Below, piece after piece: positions 25,842-33,600 of a DNA stretch of 64,000 bases; position 1 is the first letter of the stretch; each line of letters begins with the position of its first letter. The notes under the pieces were generated by a model that saw only the letters and a list, made by a program, of their open reading frames with translations, searched no databases and was not told where the DNA came from. The stretch comes from Dongia_B sp035539215 (GTDB taxonomy: Bacteria > Pseudomonadota > Alphaproteobacteria > Dongiales > Dongiaceae). The stretch spans positions 62,001 to 126,000 of the forward strand of contig DATLIX010000106.1 in NCBI GenBank assembly GCA_035539215.1, read 5' to 3'. The position numbers and the translations under genes are program-made.

Positions 25842-26495
25842 ATGCCTATATGCATCCCCGTCATGCAACGGACCGACTTCGCCGATATGGTCTGCCCGGC
25901 CGCCCGCGCGCTTGCCTGCGTGGGGGAGTGGTGGAGTCTGCTCATTCTGCGCGATGCCTTCCAAGGCCTGCGCCGCTTCGACGAATTCAAGGCGAGCCTC
26001 GGCATTTCCACCAATATCCTCGCCCGGCGTCTCCAGCATCTGACCGAGAGCGGGATCTTCATCCGCCGCCTCTATCAGCGGCGGCCCGCCCGCCATGAAT
26101 ATGTGCTGACGGCGAAGGGGCGGGAGCTGTTTCCGCTGCTGCTCCTGCTCTATCGCTGGGGCAACAGATACGAGGCGCGCGAGGGCATCGCCGTCGAGCT
26201 GGCCGACCGCATCACCGGCGTGGCTTTCGACCCGCTGGTGATCGACCGCCATACCGGCCAGACGGTGATGCCCGAACAGGTGATGCTGAAGCCGGGTCCC
26301 GCCGCCTCGCCGGCGATCATCGCCCGCGCGCGGCAGATGGCCCGGCAGATCGAAACATGCAACGCCGATGCAGCGGGCGCGAAGATCGCGGCGGACAGCA
26401 AGCCGGCACGCCAGAAAATCGCGGCGATCGCATCCGCGTCCCGCAAATCCAACACCAGCCGGAAAACCCACACCAGAAAGAGAGTTTCATCGTGA
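25842..26495 (+). CDS. HxlR-type winged-helix transcriptional regulator
   Basis: 217 residues. The HxlR core is clear: C-P-A-A-R-A-L-A-C-V-G-E-W-W-S-L-L-I-L-R-D-A, R-F-D-E-F, L-G-I-S-T-N-I-L-A-R-R-L and R-P-A-R-H-E-Y-V-L-T-A-K-G-R-E-L. Cys17 and Cys25 could serve as redox or electrophile sensors, as in other HxlR regulators. A long basic Lys/Arg/Ser-rich tail (about 170-217) is unusual and may be partly a product of the overlap with fabF. Start at 25842 or ATG 25863. The stop codon overlaps the next gene's GTG start. Confidence 0.9.
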   Translation: MPICIPVMQRTDFADMVCPAARALACVGEWWSLLILRDAFQGLRRFDEFKASLGISTNILARRLQHLTESGIFIRRLYQRRPARHEYVLTAKGRELFPLLLLLYRWGNRYEAREGIAVELADRITGVAFDPLVIDRHTGQTVMPEQVMLKPGPAASPAIIARARQMARQIETCNADAAGAKIAADSKPARQKIAAIASASRKSNTSRKTHTRKRVSS

Positions 26496-27763
26496 CCCCA
26501 CGTCGCATCGTCGTCACCGGCCTCGGCGCGGTATCGCCGCTGGGCTGCGGCACCGAGACCGTCTGGCAGCGCCTCCTGGCGGGACAATCCGGCATCGGCA
26601 CCCTGCCGGAAGAGTTCACCGCGGATCTGCCGGTGAAGATCGGCGGCCAGGTGCCGGACCGGGCCCATGACGCGGCGGGGTTCGATCCCGATATGGCGGC
26701 GCCGGTGAAGGAGCAGAAGAAGATGGACCGCTTCATCCTCTTCGCTTTGGCCGCCGCCGCGGAGGCGCTGGATCAGGCGAACTGGCATCCGACCGATGAA
26801 GCCCGGCAGGAACGCACGGCCACCATCATCGCCTCCGGCATCGGCGGCTTCCCCGCCATTGCCGAGGCCGTGCGCATCACCGATCAGCGCGGGCCGCGGC
26901 GCCTGTCGCCCTTCACCATCCCCAGCTTCCTCATCAATCTCGCCGCCGGCCAGGTCTCGATCCGCCATGGCTTCAAGGGACCGCTCGGCGGCCCACCCAC
27001 GGCCTGCGCCGCCAGCGTGCAGGCAATCGGCGATGCCGCGCGGATGATCCGCAGCGGCGAGGTGGATATCGCGCTGTGCGGCGGCAGCGAAGCGGCGATC
27101 GATCGGGTCAGCCTGGGCGGCTTCGCGGCGGCACGCGCCCTCTCGACCGGCTTCAACGAAACACCGGCCAAAGCCTCGCGCCCCTTCGATCAGGCGCGTG
27201 ACGGCTTCGTCATGGGCGAAGGTGCCGGCATGCTGGTGATCGAAACCCTGGACCATGCGCTGGCGCGGGGCGCCAGGCCGATCGCCGAGCTGATCGGCTA
27301 TGGCACGACGGCGGATGCCTTTCACATGACGGCGGGGCCGGAAGATGGCAGCGGTGCCGCGCGGGCGATGAAGGCGGCGATTGCCCAGGCCGGCATCGCG
27401 GCCTCGGACATCCAGCATATCAACGCCCATTCCACTTCGACGCCGGTCGGCGACCGGGGCGAGATCGCCGCCATCAAATCGGTCTTCGGCACGGATGGCA
27501 AAGTGGCGGTGACCTCGACCAAATCGGCGACCGGGCATTTGCTCGGCGCGGCCGGCGGCATCGAGGCGATCTTCACCATCCTCGCCTTGCGCGACCAGGT
27601 GGCGCCGGCGACGCTCAATCTCGACAACCCCGATCCGGCGGCCGAAGGCCTCGATCTCGTCGCCAAAGCGGCGCGGCCGATGGCGATGGAGGTGGCGCTG
27701 TCAAACGGCTTCGGCTTCGGTGGCGTCAATGCCAGCGTGATCTTCCGCCGCTGGCGGGAGTAA
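26492..27763 (+). CDS. fabF: Beta-ketoacyl-ACP synthase II (KAS II)
   Basis: This condensing enzyme extends acyl-ACP with malonyl-ACP. The catalytic triad is Cys172 (T-A-C-A-A-S), His313 (N-A-H-S-T-S-T) and His349 (S-A-T-G-H-L-L-G-A). The 423-residue length and the K-K-M-D-R-F motif fit FabF. Translation probably starts at GTG 26492, whose GTGA overlaps the HxlR stop, so the two genes are translationally coupled. No acpP, fabD or fabG is adjacent, so this is a stand-alone copy, possibly an extra KAS for altered fatty acids or a special acyl product rather than the housekeeping one. Confidence 0.93.
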   Translation: MTPRRIVVTGLGAVSPLGCGTETVWQRLLAGQSGIGTLPEEFTADLPVKIGGQVPDRAHDAAGFDPDMAAPVKEQKKMDRFILFALAAAAEALDQANWHPTDEARQERTATIIASGIGGFPAIAEAVRITDQRGPRRLSPFTIPSFLINLAAGQVSIRHGFKGPLGGPPTACAASVQAIGDAARMIRSGEVDIALCGGSEAAIDRVSLGGFAAARALSTGFNETPAKASRPFDQARDGFVMGEGAGMLVIETLDHALARGARPIAELIGYGTTADAFHMTAGPEDGSGAARAMKAAIAQAGIAASDIQHINAHSTSTPVGDRGEIAAIKSVFGTDGKVAVTSTKSATGHLLGAAGGIEAIFTILALRDQVAPATLNLDNPDPAAEGLDLVAKAARPMAMEVALSNGFGFGGVNASVIFRRWRE

Positions 27764-27877
27764 GGGCGGGCAGGGCTGAGCACGCGCAGGTTGGGCCGCG
27801 GATGCAGCGCGCAGGACGCAACGCCCGCCACGGCCGGCGGCGATGCCGGGGGCGACGCACAGGATGGCGCGGTGCGA

Positions 27878-28309
27878 TCATTTGCCGAATACCGGCACAA
27901 GTGTCGGCGCGTCGATCTCACGCGGACGGGCTGCTTCTTCGCGCAGTTTCAGAATGACGGAACTGAGCGCCGATTGATCGACCGGCTTGGCCAGCGCGGC
28001 GTCTACCCCGCGATGCGCCCATGCCGCGCGCAAGGTGCCGCTCGGCGCCTCCGGCGTCTGCAGCATGGCGATCAGGCGGCAGCGCCGATGGCAATGCTGA
28101 ATTGCGGCGAGCACGTCAATGCCGTCCTGCCCCAAGGGAGATCCAGGCGTGAGAACCTCGGCGATGACAAGGCTCGGTATCACGGATTGCGCCGCCGCGA
28201 CGGCTTCGGCGCCGTCCGCGAACTGGAAGACCTCATAGCCGAGAAACGCCAGGGAGATGCCGACCATGACGCGATGGTCGCTGTCAGCATCGACAACGAA
28301 AGCAAGCAC
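27878..28309 (-). CDS. Receiver-like protein with Glu at the phosphorylation site
   Basis: A single CheY-like domain of 143 residues. The first strand ends in the acidic cluster V-V-D7-A-D-S-D, the third strand reads P-S-L-V-I-A-E51-V-L-T-P with Glu where the phosphorylated Asp should be, and the conserved Lys follows in A-L-A-K-P-V-D. Glu51 may mimic the phosphorylated state or make it a phosphorylation-independent receiver. The start is probably GTG 28309, with GGAGG five bases upstream; an in-frame ATG at 28426 would add 39 unrelated residues. No kinase is adjacent. Confidence 0.75.
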   Translation of the reverse strand: MLAFVVDADSDHRVMVGISLAFLGYEVFQFADGAEAVAAAQSVIPSLVIAEVLTPGSPLGQDGIDVLAAIQHCHRRCRLIAMLQTPEAPSGTLRAAWAHRGVDAALAKPVDQSALSSVILKLREEAARPREIDAPTLVPVFGK

Positions 28310-28685
28310 TCGAACCTCCGACCGTTTTGCGGGTGCCGCCAGAGATAAGGTGGCCGAGCTTAACCGCAGCTGAAACGCGCGGGATGGGCTGTCGGGCCCC
28401 GGCGGTTGCCCGTCGTGGCGCCGCACCGCCTGAGCGGAGAGTGCGGCGGTATCGATGGGGCAAGCTGCTGCGGCGCGTTGCCCGCCGGCGTTTGCGCGCC
28501 GGCATCAAAGGCCCGCGATCCCCTGCATGGCGGTGATTGCTCCGGCAGGCCGGGACGGGCTAGGATGATGCGGATAGCGCTGCGCCGTCTCCGTGCAGTT
28601 CCGTGCAGCAACGCCAGGCCGCTGCGGCGATGCGCCGACGGATCGCCGGCATGGATTGCGACGGGGCGCAGCCGGGAAGCAGTTG
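28310..28685. other. Intergenic region between divergent genes
   Basis: These 376 bases separate the receiver-like gene from msrC. Several open frames cross it without ribosome sites or motifs. It should contain two divergent promoters; no repeat or RNA was recognised. Confidence 0.4.
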
Positions 28686-29192
28686 ATGAGGCCAATCATG
28701 TTCGCCGCAAAAACCATCGCCCAGGACGACAAGCCGGCCTTTTATGCGGAGCTGGCCGAACAACTGCGTGGCCTGCTCGCGGATGAGCGCGACGCCATCG
28801 CCAATGCCGCCAATACCGCGGCGCTGATCTTCACCACCTTGCCGGATCTCAACTGGGCCGGCTTCTATTTCCGCCGCGTCGATGACGAGCTGGTCCTGGG
28901 GCCGTTCCAGGGCAAGCCCGCTTGCGTGCGCATCGCCAAGGGCCGCGGCGTCTGCGGCGCGGCGGCCGAGATGCGCCAGACGCTGCGGATTGAGGACGTG
29001 CGCGCCTTCCCCGATTACATCGCCTGCGACGCCGCCTCGCGCTCCGAACTGGTCGTGCCGCTGATCAAGGGCGGTCAGGTGCTCGGCGTGCTCGACCTTG
29101 ACGCCCCGATCCCATCGCGTTTCGATGCCGATGACCAGCACTGCGTCGAAGCGCTGGCGGCGATCTATCTCGCGGCAAGCGATATCGGCTGA
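28686..29192 (+). CDS. msrC: Free methionine-(R)-sulfoxide reductase (GAF domain)
   Basis: The enzyme repairs free methionine-R-sulfoxide. The 168-residue GAF protein has Cys80, Cys90 and Cys114, with the same 10- and 24-residue spacing as the catalytic cysteines of E. coli YebR. It also carries L-N-W-A-G-F-Y, G-P-F-Q-G-K-P-A-C, G-R-G-V-C-G and I-A-C-D-A-A-S-R-S-E. ATG 28686 has GGGAAG at a good distance; ATG 28698 is an alternative. The gene is monocistronic. Confidence 0.93.
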   Translation: MRPIMFAAKTIAQDDKPAFYAELAEQLRGLLADERDAIANAANTAALIFTTLPDLNWAGFYFRRVDDELVLGPFQGKPACVRIAKGRGVCGAAAEMRQTLRIEDVRAFPDYIACDAASRSELVVPLIKGGQVLGVLDLDAPIPSRFDADDQHCVEALAAIYLAASDIG

Positions 29193-29453
29193 GCTCGACT
29201 GTTTTGCTCGGTGAGAGCAGCCATGTGGCAATGCCCAATCTCCCCATCTTTCTGGCTCACTCAATTACGGAGGAGAAGCCAGTTATGAGTTCATGCGCGG
29301 TGCCCGGAGGATGCGGGTTGATGCCTTTCGCTCAGCCCAAATATCAACTGGCCCGCCACTCGTGAAGATGAGAAGACATATAGACGTATGAAGTTAGAGT
29401 AATTTAACAATTAGATTCTACCTACTGCATTGTTATGCAATAGGTGAACTTTT

Positions 29454-30026
29454 ATGATTCTATATCACTTTACGGGCTTGGAAATGATCGATGCAATTGA
29501 GCGAGAAGGAATCAAGATAGGCTTGATACCGTACGAAGAGGATTGCTCGCCACGCCAGCTTGCGATTTCGCTGACGACTGATTCTGAACCGGATGGCCAT
29601 GGGCTGACATCCGGCGAAAGGCTGATAGGAGCGCAGCTCGAACGCATACGCAGCTCCATTCCTGGATTGCCTCCATCGGCAACGGAAGCTACCTTTGCAA
29701 ATAAAACGGCCGTTCGGATAAGACTCAAGTTAAAAGAGGCAGATCCGAAACTGCGATCCTTCGAGAAATACGCAAGAAAGCTAGGCCGTTCAGCGGCATG
29801 GCGTCGAGCTGTCGCGCTAAGTGGTCATCTTCCCTTGAGCGGAGCGGCCTATGATGATGCCGAGTTTAAAGCACTTATGACCACTCAGTCCGGCGATGTG
29901 CGACCGACAAAAGAAGGCACTTGGTATTTCTATTTCGGGACGATTAGTCCAGATAATTTCCATGCTGTCGAATATCGGCAACCCGATAGCACCTACCTGG
30001 CGGGCCGGCCCGTCACGCTTAAATAG
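29454..30026 (+). CDS. AT-richer orphan gene, possibly ADP-ribosyltransferase-like
   Basis: I do not recognise this 190-residue protein with certainty. It begins I-L-Y-H-F-T-G-L-E-M-I-D-A-I-E-R-E-G-I, a pattern seen at the start of several ADP-ribosyltransferase-fold families, where the His binds NAD. A later strand I-S-L-T-T-D and a C-terminal A-V-E-Y could supply the remaining triad positions, but this is a guess. Its base composition is clearly lower in GC than both neighbours, and it has AT-rich flanks from 29340 to 30110, so it was probably acquired by transfer. No signal peptide and no partner gene are visible. Confidence 0.6.
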   Translation: MILYHFTGLEMIDAIEREGIKIGLIPYEEDCSPRQLAISLTTDSEPDGHGLTSGERLIGAQLERIRSSIPGLPPSATEATFANKTAVRIRLKLKEADPKLRSFEKYARKLGRSAAWRRAVALSGHLPLSGAAYDDAEFKALMTTQSGDVRPTKEGTWYFYFGTISPDNFHAVEYRQPDSTYLAGRPVTLK

Positions 30027-30114
30027 TGTCACTTTGTCATCGAAGCGCTCGTTCACTTCGGTGGTGGCTCTAAACTTGCCCTTGTAAACGCAGTACGCTT
30101 ATTTTCGCGACAGG

Positions 30115-31089
30115 TCATACATCCCCCGGGCGCCGAAAGCTCGCCCGGTATTGCGCCGGGGACAGGCCGAGGCGCTTGGCGAAGACGATGCGCATGCGGT
30201 CGGGGCTGGCGAAGCCGCTTTCATAGGCGACGGCTTTCAGCGGCAGGGCGCTGCCTTCCAGCAGGTTGCGGGCCATGTCGATGCGGGCGGCCTTGATGAA
30301 ATCATGCGGCGTCGCCCCGGTTTGCTCGACGAAACTGCGGGCAAAGCTGCGCGCACTCATGCCGGCAATCTCGGCCAGCTTCTCGACTGCGAGATTGTCC
30401 CTGAGATGCGCCATGACATAGGCATGCACCTTGCCGATCGGCGAGCCGTCATCGGTCGGGGCGGTGAGGAAGGGGCTGAACTGCGACTGGCCGCCCTGGC
30501 GCTGCGCCACCACCACCAGGCGCTTCGCCACCGCGAGCGCCACTTGTGGTCCGTGATCCTCGGCGACCAGGGCAAGGGCGAGGTCGATGCCGGCGGTGAC
30601 GCCGGCCGAGGTGACCAGGCGCCCGTCACGCAGATAGATGCGGTCATGATCGACCCGCGCCCTGGGGAACAGGGCGGCGAGGTGCTGGGCATTCTGCCAA
30701 TGGGTGGTGACGGCGTGGTCATCCAGCAGGCCGGCATGGCCGAGGGCGAAAGCCCCGGTGCAGATCGAGCCGTGCAGCCCCGCCCGCGCCGCGGCGGCGA
30801 CCAGCCAGGCCGAGAGGCGCGGATCGGGCGCCGCACCGGGCAAGGCCGGGCCGCCCGCCACCAGCACCATGGCGTAATCGGCCGCGGCCTGATCGAAGCT
30901 GAGATCGGCCACCATCTTCATGCCGTTGGAGGCGCGCAGCGCCTCGGTCGAGGGACCGACAAGCAATGTCTCATAGCCGCTGCCCGCCGGCAGAAAGCCG
31001 TTGGCCTCGGCAAAGACGTCGATCGGCCCGGCGACATCCAGGGCCTGCACGCCGTCATGCACGACGATGGCGACGGTCTTCACGCCCAT
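30115..31089 (-). CDS. GlxA-family regulator (DJ-1/PfpI domain plus AraC DNA-binding domain)
   Basis: 324 residues. The N-terminal half is a DJ-1/PfpI-like domain (V-A-I-V-V-H-D-G-V-Q-A-L-D-V-A-G-P), with the nucleophile-elbow-like S-I-C-T-G-A-F-A-L. The C-terminal half has two AraC helix-turn-helix motifs, ending in D-R-M-R-I-V-F-A-K-R-L-G-L-S-P-A-Q-Y-R. It thus fits the GlxA type of transcription factor. ATG 31089 has a strong GGAGGAGG site; in-frame upstream starts up to 31308 are not supported. It is divergent from a small gene and an HD hydrolase, which it may control. Confidence 0.92.
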   Translation of the reverse strand: MGVKTVAIVVHDGVQALDVAGPIDVFAEANGFLPAGSGYETLLVGPSTEALRASNGMKMVADLSFDQAAADYAMVLVAGGPALPGAAPDPRLSAWLVAAAARAGLHGSICTGAFALGHAGLLDDHAVTTHWQNAQHLAALFPRARVDHDRIYLRDGRLVTSAGVTAGIDLALALVAEDHGPQVALAVAKRLVVVAQRQGGQSQFSPFLTAPTDDGSPIGKVHAYVMAHLRDNLAVEKLAEIAGMSARSFARSFVEQTGATPHDFIKAARIDMARNLLEGSALPLKAVAYESGFASPDRMRIVFAKRLGLSPAQYRASFRRPGDV

Positions 31090-31381
31090 GCTCCTCCTCC
31101 CAAGTGCGCGGACCGGCCGCGGATCCGGGCGCCGGCTCCGCGCGTCATCCTCGTCCAGTCGCATATCCCGCCGGCAATCGCAATGACGCGGCGCGTGCGG
31201 GAACGCGGGCCGGAACGGCCCGGGCGGCAGGAAAGCACGTGTCATTGGCAGGATGTGACGGCCTCCGCGCATTGAAGGAAGGGGGCCAAAAACGAGATGA
31301 TTCAGCATCGAAACGGCGTGCCGGCCAGCAATCGGGAAGGTCCGGCAGCCGGTGCAATCAGGCAGCGAGGAGGAGCATCAG

Positions 31382-31624
31382 ATGCGCGATTTCAGTTCCG
31401 TTTCCACTTTCCCCGGCGACAAGCGCTCCGAGGTTGAATCCCGGGTTGCAGCAATACGAGGCGTCCGCGCGGCCCATGCCAGCCCGGAGCCGGCCCCATC
31501 GCAGGCCGCGCGCGCGCCGGCCGAAGCGGTCTGCGCGACTGCCGGGGAGGCGGCATGGCTCGATGACGCCCTGGCGAACAGTTTTCCGGCCAGCGATCCC
31601 CTCGCCAGCAACTGCTTCAGCTGA
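31382..31624 (+). CDS. Small conserved-type protein with an A-N-S-F-P-A-S-D-P tail
   Basis: An 80-residue protein starting at ATG 31382 with a GAGGAGG site upstream. The C-terminus reads W-L-D-D-A-L-A-N-S-F-P-A-S-D-P, a motif that ends many small alphaproteobacterial proteins of unknown role. The middle is Ala/Pro-rich and probably disordered. It lies between the GlxA-type regulator (divergent) and the HD hydrolase gene 98 bases downstream on the same strand. Confidence 0.65.
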   Translation: MRDFSSVSTFPGDKRSEVESRVAAIRGVRAAHASPEPAPSQAARAPAEAVCATAGEAAWLDDALANSFPASDPLASNCFS

Positions 31625-31672
31625 ACGGCCCGATTCCTGCCGCTTCGCCCGGGCCCTCATCCGATCGTCCCG

Positions 31673-31702
31673 TCATTCACCCTTCTCTCATTCACCCTTC
31701 TC
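31673..31702. repeat. 15-bp tandem duplication before the HD gene
   Basis: TCATTCACCCTTCTC occurs twice in tandem, with the first bases of a third copy, ending just before the AAGGAG ribosome site of the HD-domain gene. Confidence 0.8.
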
Positions 31703-31722
31703 TCATTGAAAGGAGACTTCAC

Positions 31723-32364
31723 ATGAGCAACACCATCGCCGGCATCCGTGTCCCCGACAGCGCCATGGCGCGCGCCGCCACCCAGCTGGTCCGCGATACC
31801 GAGAATGACCTGCTCTATCACCATTCCCGCCGGGTCTTCTTCTGGGGCGCTCTCACCGGCGACCGCCGCAAGCTGAAATATGACGCCGAGCTGCTTTACA
31901 TCGGCGCCATGTTCCACGACATGGGGCTGACCGAGACCTATGCCAGCAAGGATCTGCGCTTCGAGGTCGACGGCGCCAATACCGCCCGCGACTTCCTCAA
32001 GAGCTACAAGATTCCCGAACGCGATATCGAGGATGTCTGGGCCTCGATCGCGCTGCATACGACGCCCGGCGTTCCCGAACATATGCGGCCGACCATCGCC
32101 CTCGTCACCGCCGGGGTGGAAATGGATGTGCTCGGCATTGCCTACCACGATTTTGCCGAGCACCAGCGCCATGAGGTCTGTGAGCATCATCCGCGCGGCG
32201 AACATTTCAAGGAAAGCATCATCGATGCGTTCGCGCAGGGGACGATCAAGAAGCCCCTGACCACCTTCGGCAATGTGAAGGCCGACGTGCTCGCGCTGAA
32301 GGACCCGACCTACCAGCGGCAGAATTTCTGCAGCATCATCCTCGGCTCCGCCTGGCCGAGTTGA
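31723..32364 (+). CDS. HD-domain hydrolase, cyanamide hydratase-like (paralogue 1)
   Basis: 213 residues with the metal-binding HD signature: H-H-S-R-R-V-F-F-W-G, then M-F-H-D-M-G-L and A-L-H-T-T-P-G-V-P-E-H-M. The pattern is that of the cyanamide hydratase-like HD group, which hydrate small nitrile-like compounds or have unknown substrates. A close paralogue (more than half of the residues identical by eye) lies at 61523-62170. ATG 31723 follows a strong AAAGGAGA site. The divergent GlxA-type gene is a possible regulator. A hairpin terminator candidate follows. Confidence 0.9.
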   Translation: MSNTIAGIRVPDSAMARAATQLVRDTENDLLYHHSRRVFFWGALTGDRRKLKYDAELLYIGAMFHDMGLTETYASKDLRFEVDGANTARDFLKSYKIPERDIEDVWASIALHTTPGVPEHMRPTIALVTAGVEMDVLGIAYHDFAEHQRHEVCEHHPRGEHFKESIIDAFAQGTIKKPLTTFGNVKADVLALKDPTYQRQNFCSIILGSAWPS

Positions 32365-32402
32365 TTACACTGATATGTGCTGCGATGTTCGCTGTGTTGC
32401 GC

Positions 32403-32433
32403 AACATGTCCGGTCGGCGTGGCCGGACATGTT
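32403..32433 (+). terminator. Hairpin after the HD-domain gene
   Basis: Perfect 11-base arms AACATGTCCGG and CCGGACATGTT surround a 9-base loop, 38 bases after the HD stop codon, followed by GTTTCTG. It is a good intrinsic terminator candidate with a weak T-tract. Confidence 0.6.
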
Positions 32434-32724
32434 GTTTCTGCTGATTGCTGTAGCTGCGTACCGCGCTTGATCCTTTCTGCGGTTAATCGCCACGATCGCC
32501 CTTAGTTGTTCTTTCATGAGGCAGCTGTGCTGCACTGCCAGAGAAGCGCGCGGCGTGAAAGCGCGACGGCAACTTTCAGCGCACGTCTCTTTTCCCAGCA
32601 AATATTTTTTACAAACCGCGCGTGCTTGCGCTCGATCAATTTCCTCGCGTTACATGTAAATAAGAATAACCTCTATGATACGATGTTGCCGTGTCGCACG
32701 CGTCTTTCGATCGTCGGGGGCAGA
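32434..32724. promoter_or_regulatory. Promoter region of the RsbQ-type/kinase operon
   Basis: No gene is seen in this stretch. It becomes AT-rich near 32600-32690, just before the ribosome site at 32715, and probably holds the promoter of the coupled hydrolase-kinase pair. An open frame in phase with the hydrolase crosses it but has no hydrolase-like sequence. Confidence 0.4.
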
Positions 32725-33600
32725 ATGATTTCCTGGACAAGCCGGGCATTGAACGTGAGGCAAAGCGGAGAGGGATCTGCGGTACTTGTTCTCGTTCACG
32801 GCTTTGGCGCAGACCAGAATGTGTGGGCTCCCTATATGGAAGCTTTCGCCCGGCACTTCCGCGTCGTTACCTATGATCTCGCCTGTGCCGGCTCCGCCGA
32901 TTCCGAATTCTTCGATATGCGCCGTCATGATACGCTCGATGGCTATGTCGCCGACCTGCTGTCCATCCTCGACGGGCTCGAGGTTTCGCGGTGCTTCTTC
33001 GTCGGCCATTCGGTCAGCGGCATGATCGGCCTGCTCGCCGCCGCGAAGCGTCCCGAGCTGATCGAGAAGCTGATCATGATCGGTTCCTCGGCCTGCTATC
33101 TCGACCTGGAGGGCTACCAGGGCGGCTTTACGCTGGAGGCGATCGAGCAGCTTCTGCTGTGCGTCGCCCGCGATTACCGGGCCTGGGTCAATGAATATGC
33201 ACCTTTGGTGGTCGGGCGGCCGGCGGAAGATCCGGCGACATTGAATTTCGCCAGCAGCCTCGCTGCCATGCGGCCGGACATCGCCCTGGCCACCGCCAGA
33301 ATGATCCTGCTCAGCGACTATCGCGATCGGCTGGATGGCATCGCCGTGCCGACGGCGGTCTTCCAGAGCCGCGCCGATCCGGCGGTGCCCTTGGCCGCGG
33401 CCCGCTATCTGCACGACCATATCAAGGACAGCGTATTGGAGGTGCTGGATGCGACCGGTCACATGCCGCATATGACTTCTGCCGCGCTCGTCATGGCGGC
33501 GCTGTGGCGTCATCTCGCGCCGGATCGGATGCCCCTGATGACCGCGCCTTCGCCGGAAATGGATGGTTCCGGCGCCGCCGCTGCTGATTGGCGCCCATGA
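32725..33600 (+). CDS. RsbQ-type alpha/beta hydrolase (KAI2/D14 superfamily)
   Basis: The 291-residue protein matches Bacillus subtilis RsbQ in pattern throughout: V-H-G-F-G-A-D-Q-N-V-W, F-V-G-H-S-V-S-G-M-I-G-L-L-A, I-G-S-S-A-C-Y-L and G-H-M-P-H-M. The triad is Ser96, Asp218 and His246; in RsbQ it is Ser96, Asp219 and His247. RsbQ is needed to activate the PAS-phosphatase RsbP, and the plant homologues perceive karrikins and strigolactones, so this protein probably makes or senses a small signal. The ATG start at 32725 has GGGGG upstream. Its stop overlaps the next start (ATGA), coupling it to a PAS histidine kinase. Confidence 0.9.
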   Translation: MISWTSRALNVRQSGEGSAVLVLVHGFGADQNVWAPYMEAFARHFRVVTYDLACAGSADSEFFDMRRHDTLDGYVADLLSILDGLEVSRCFFVGHSVSGMIGLLAAAKRPELIEKLIMIGSSACYLDLEGYQGGFTLEAIEQLLLCVARDYRAWVNEYAPLVVGRPAEDPATLNFASSLAAMRPDIALATARMILLSDYRDRLDGIAVPTAVFQSRADPAVPLAAARYLHDHIKDSVLEVLDATGHMPHMTSAALVMAALWRHLAPDRMPLMTAPSPEMDGSGAAAADWRP

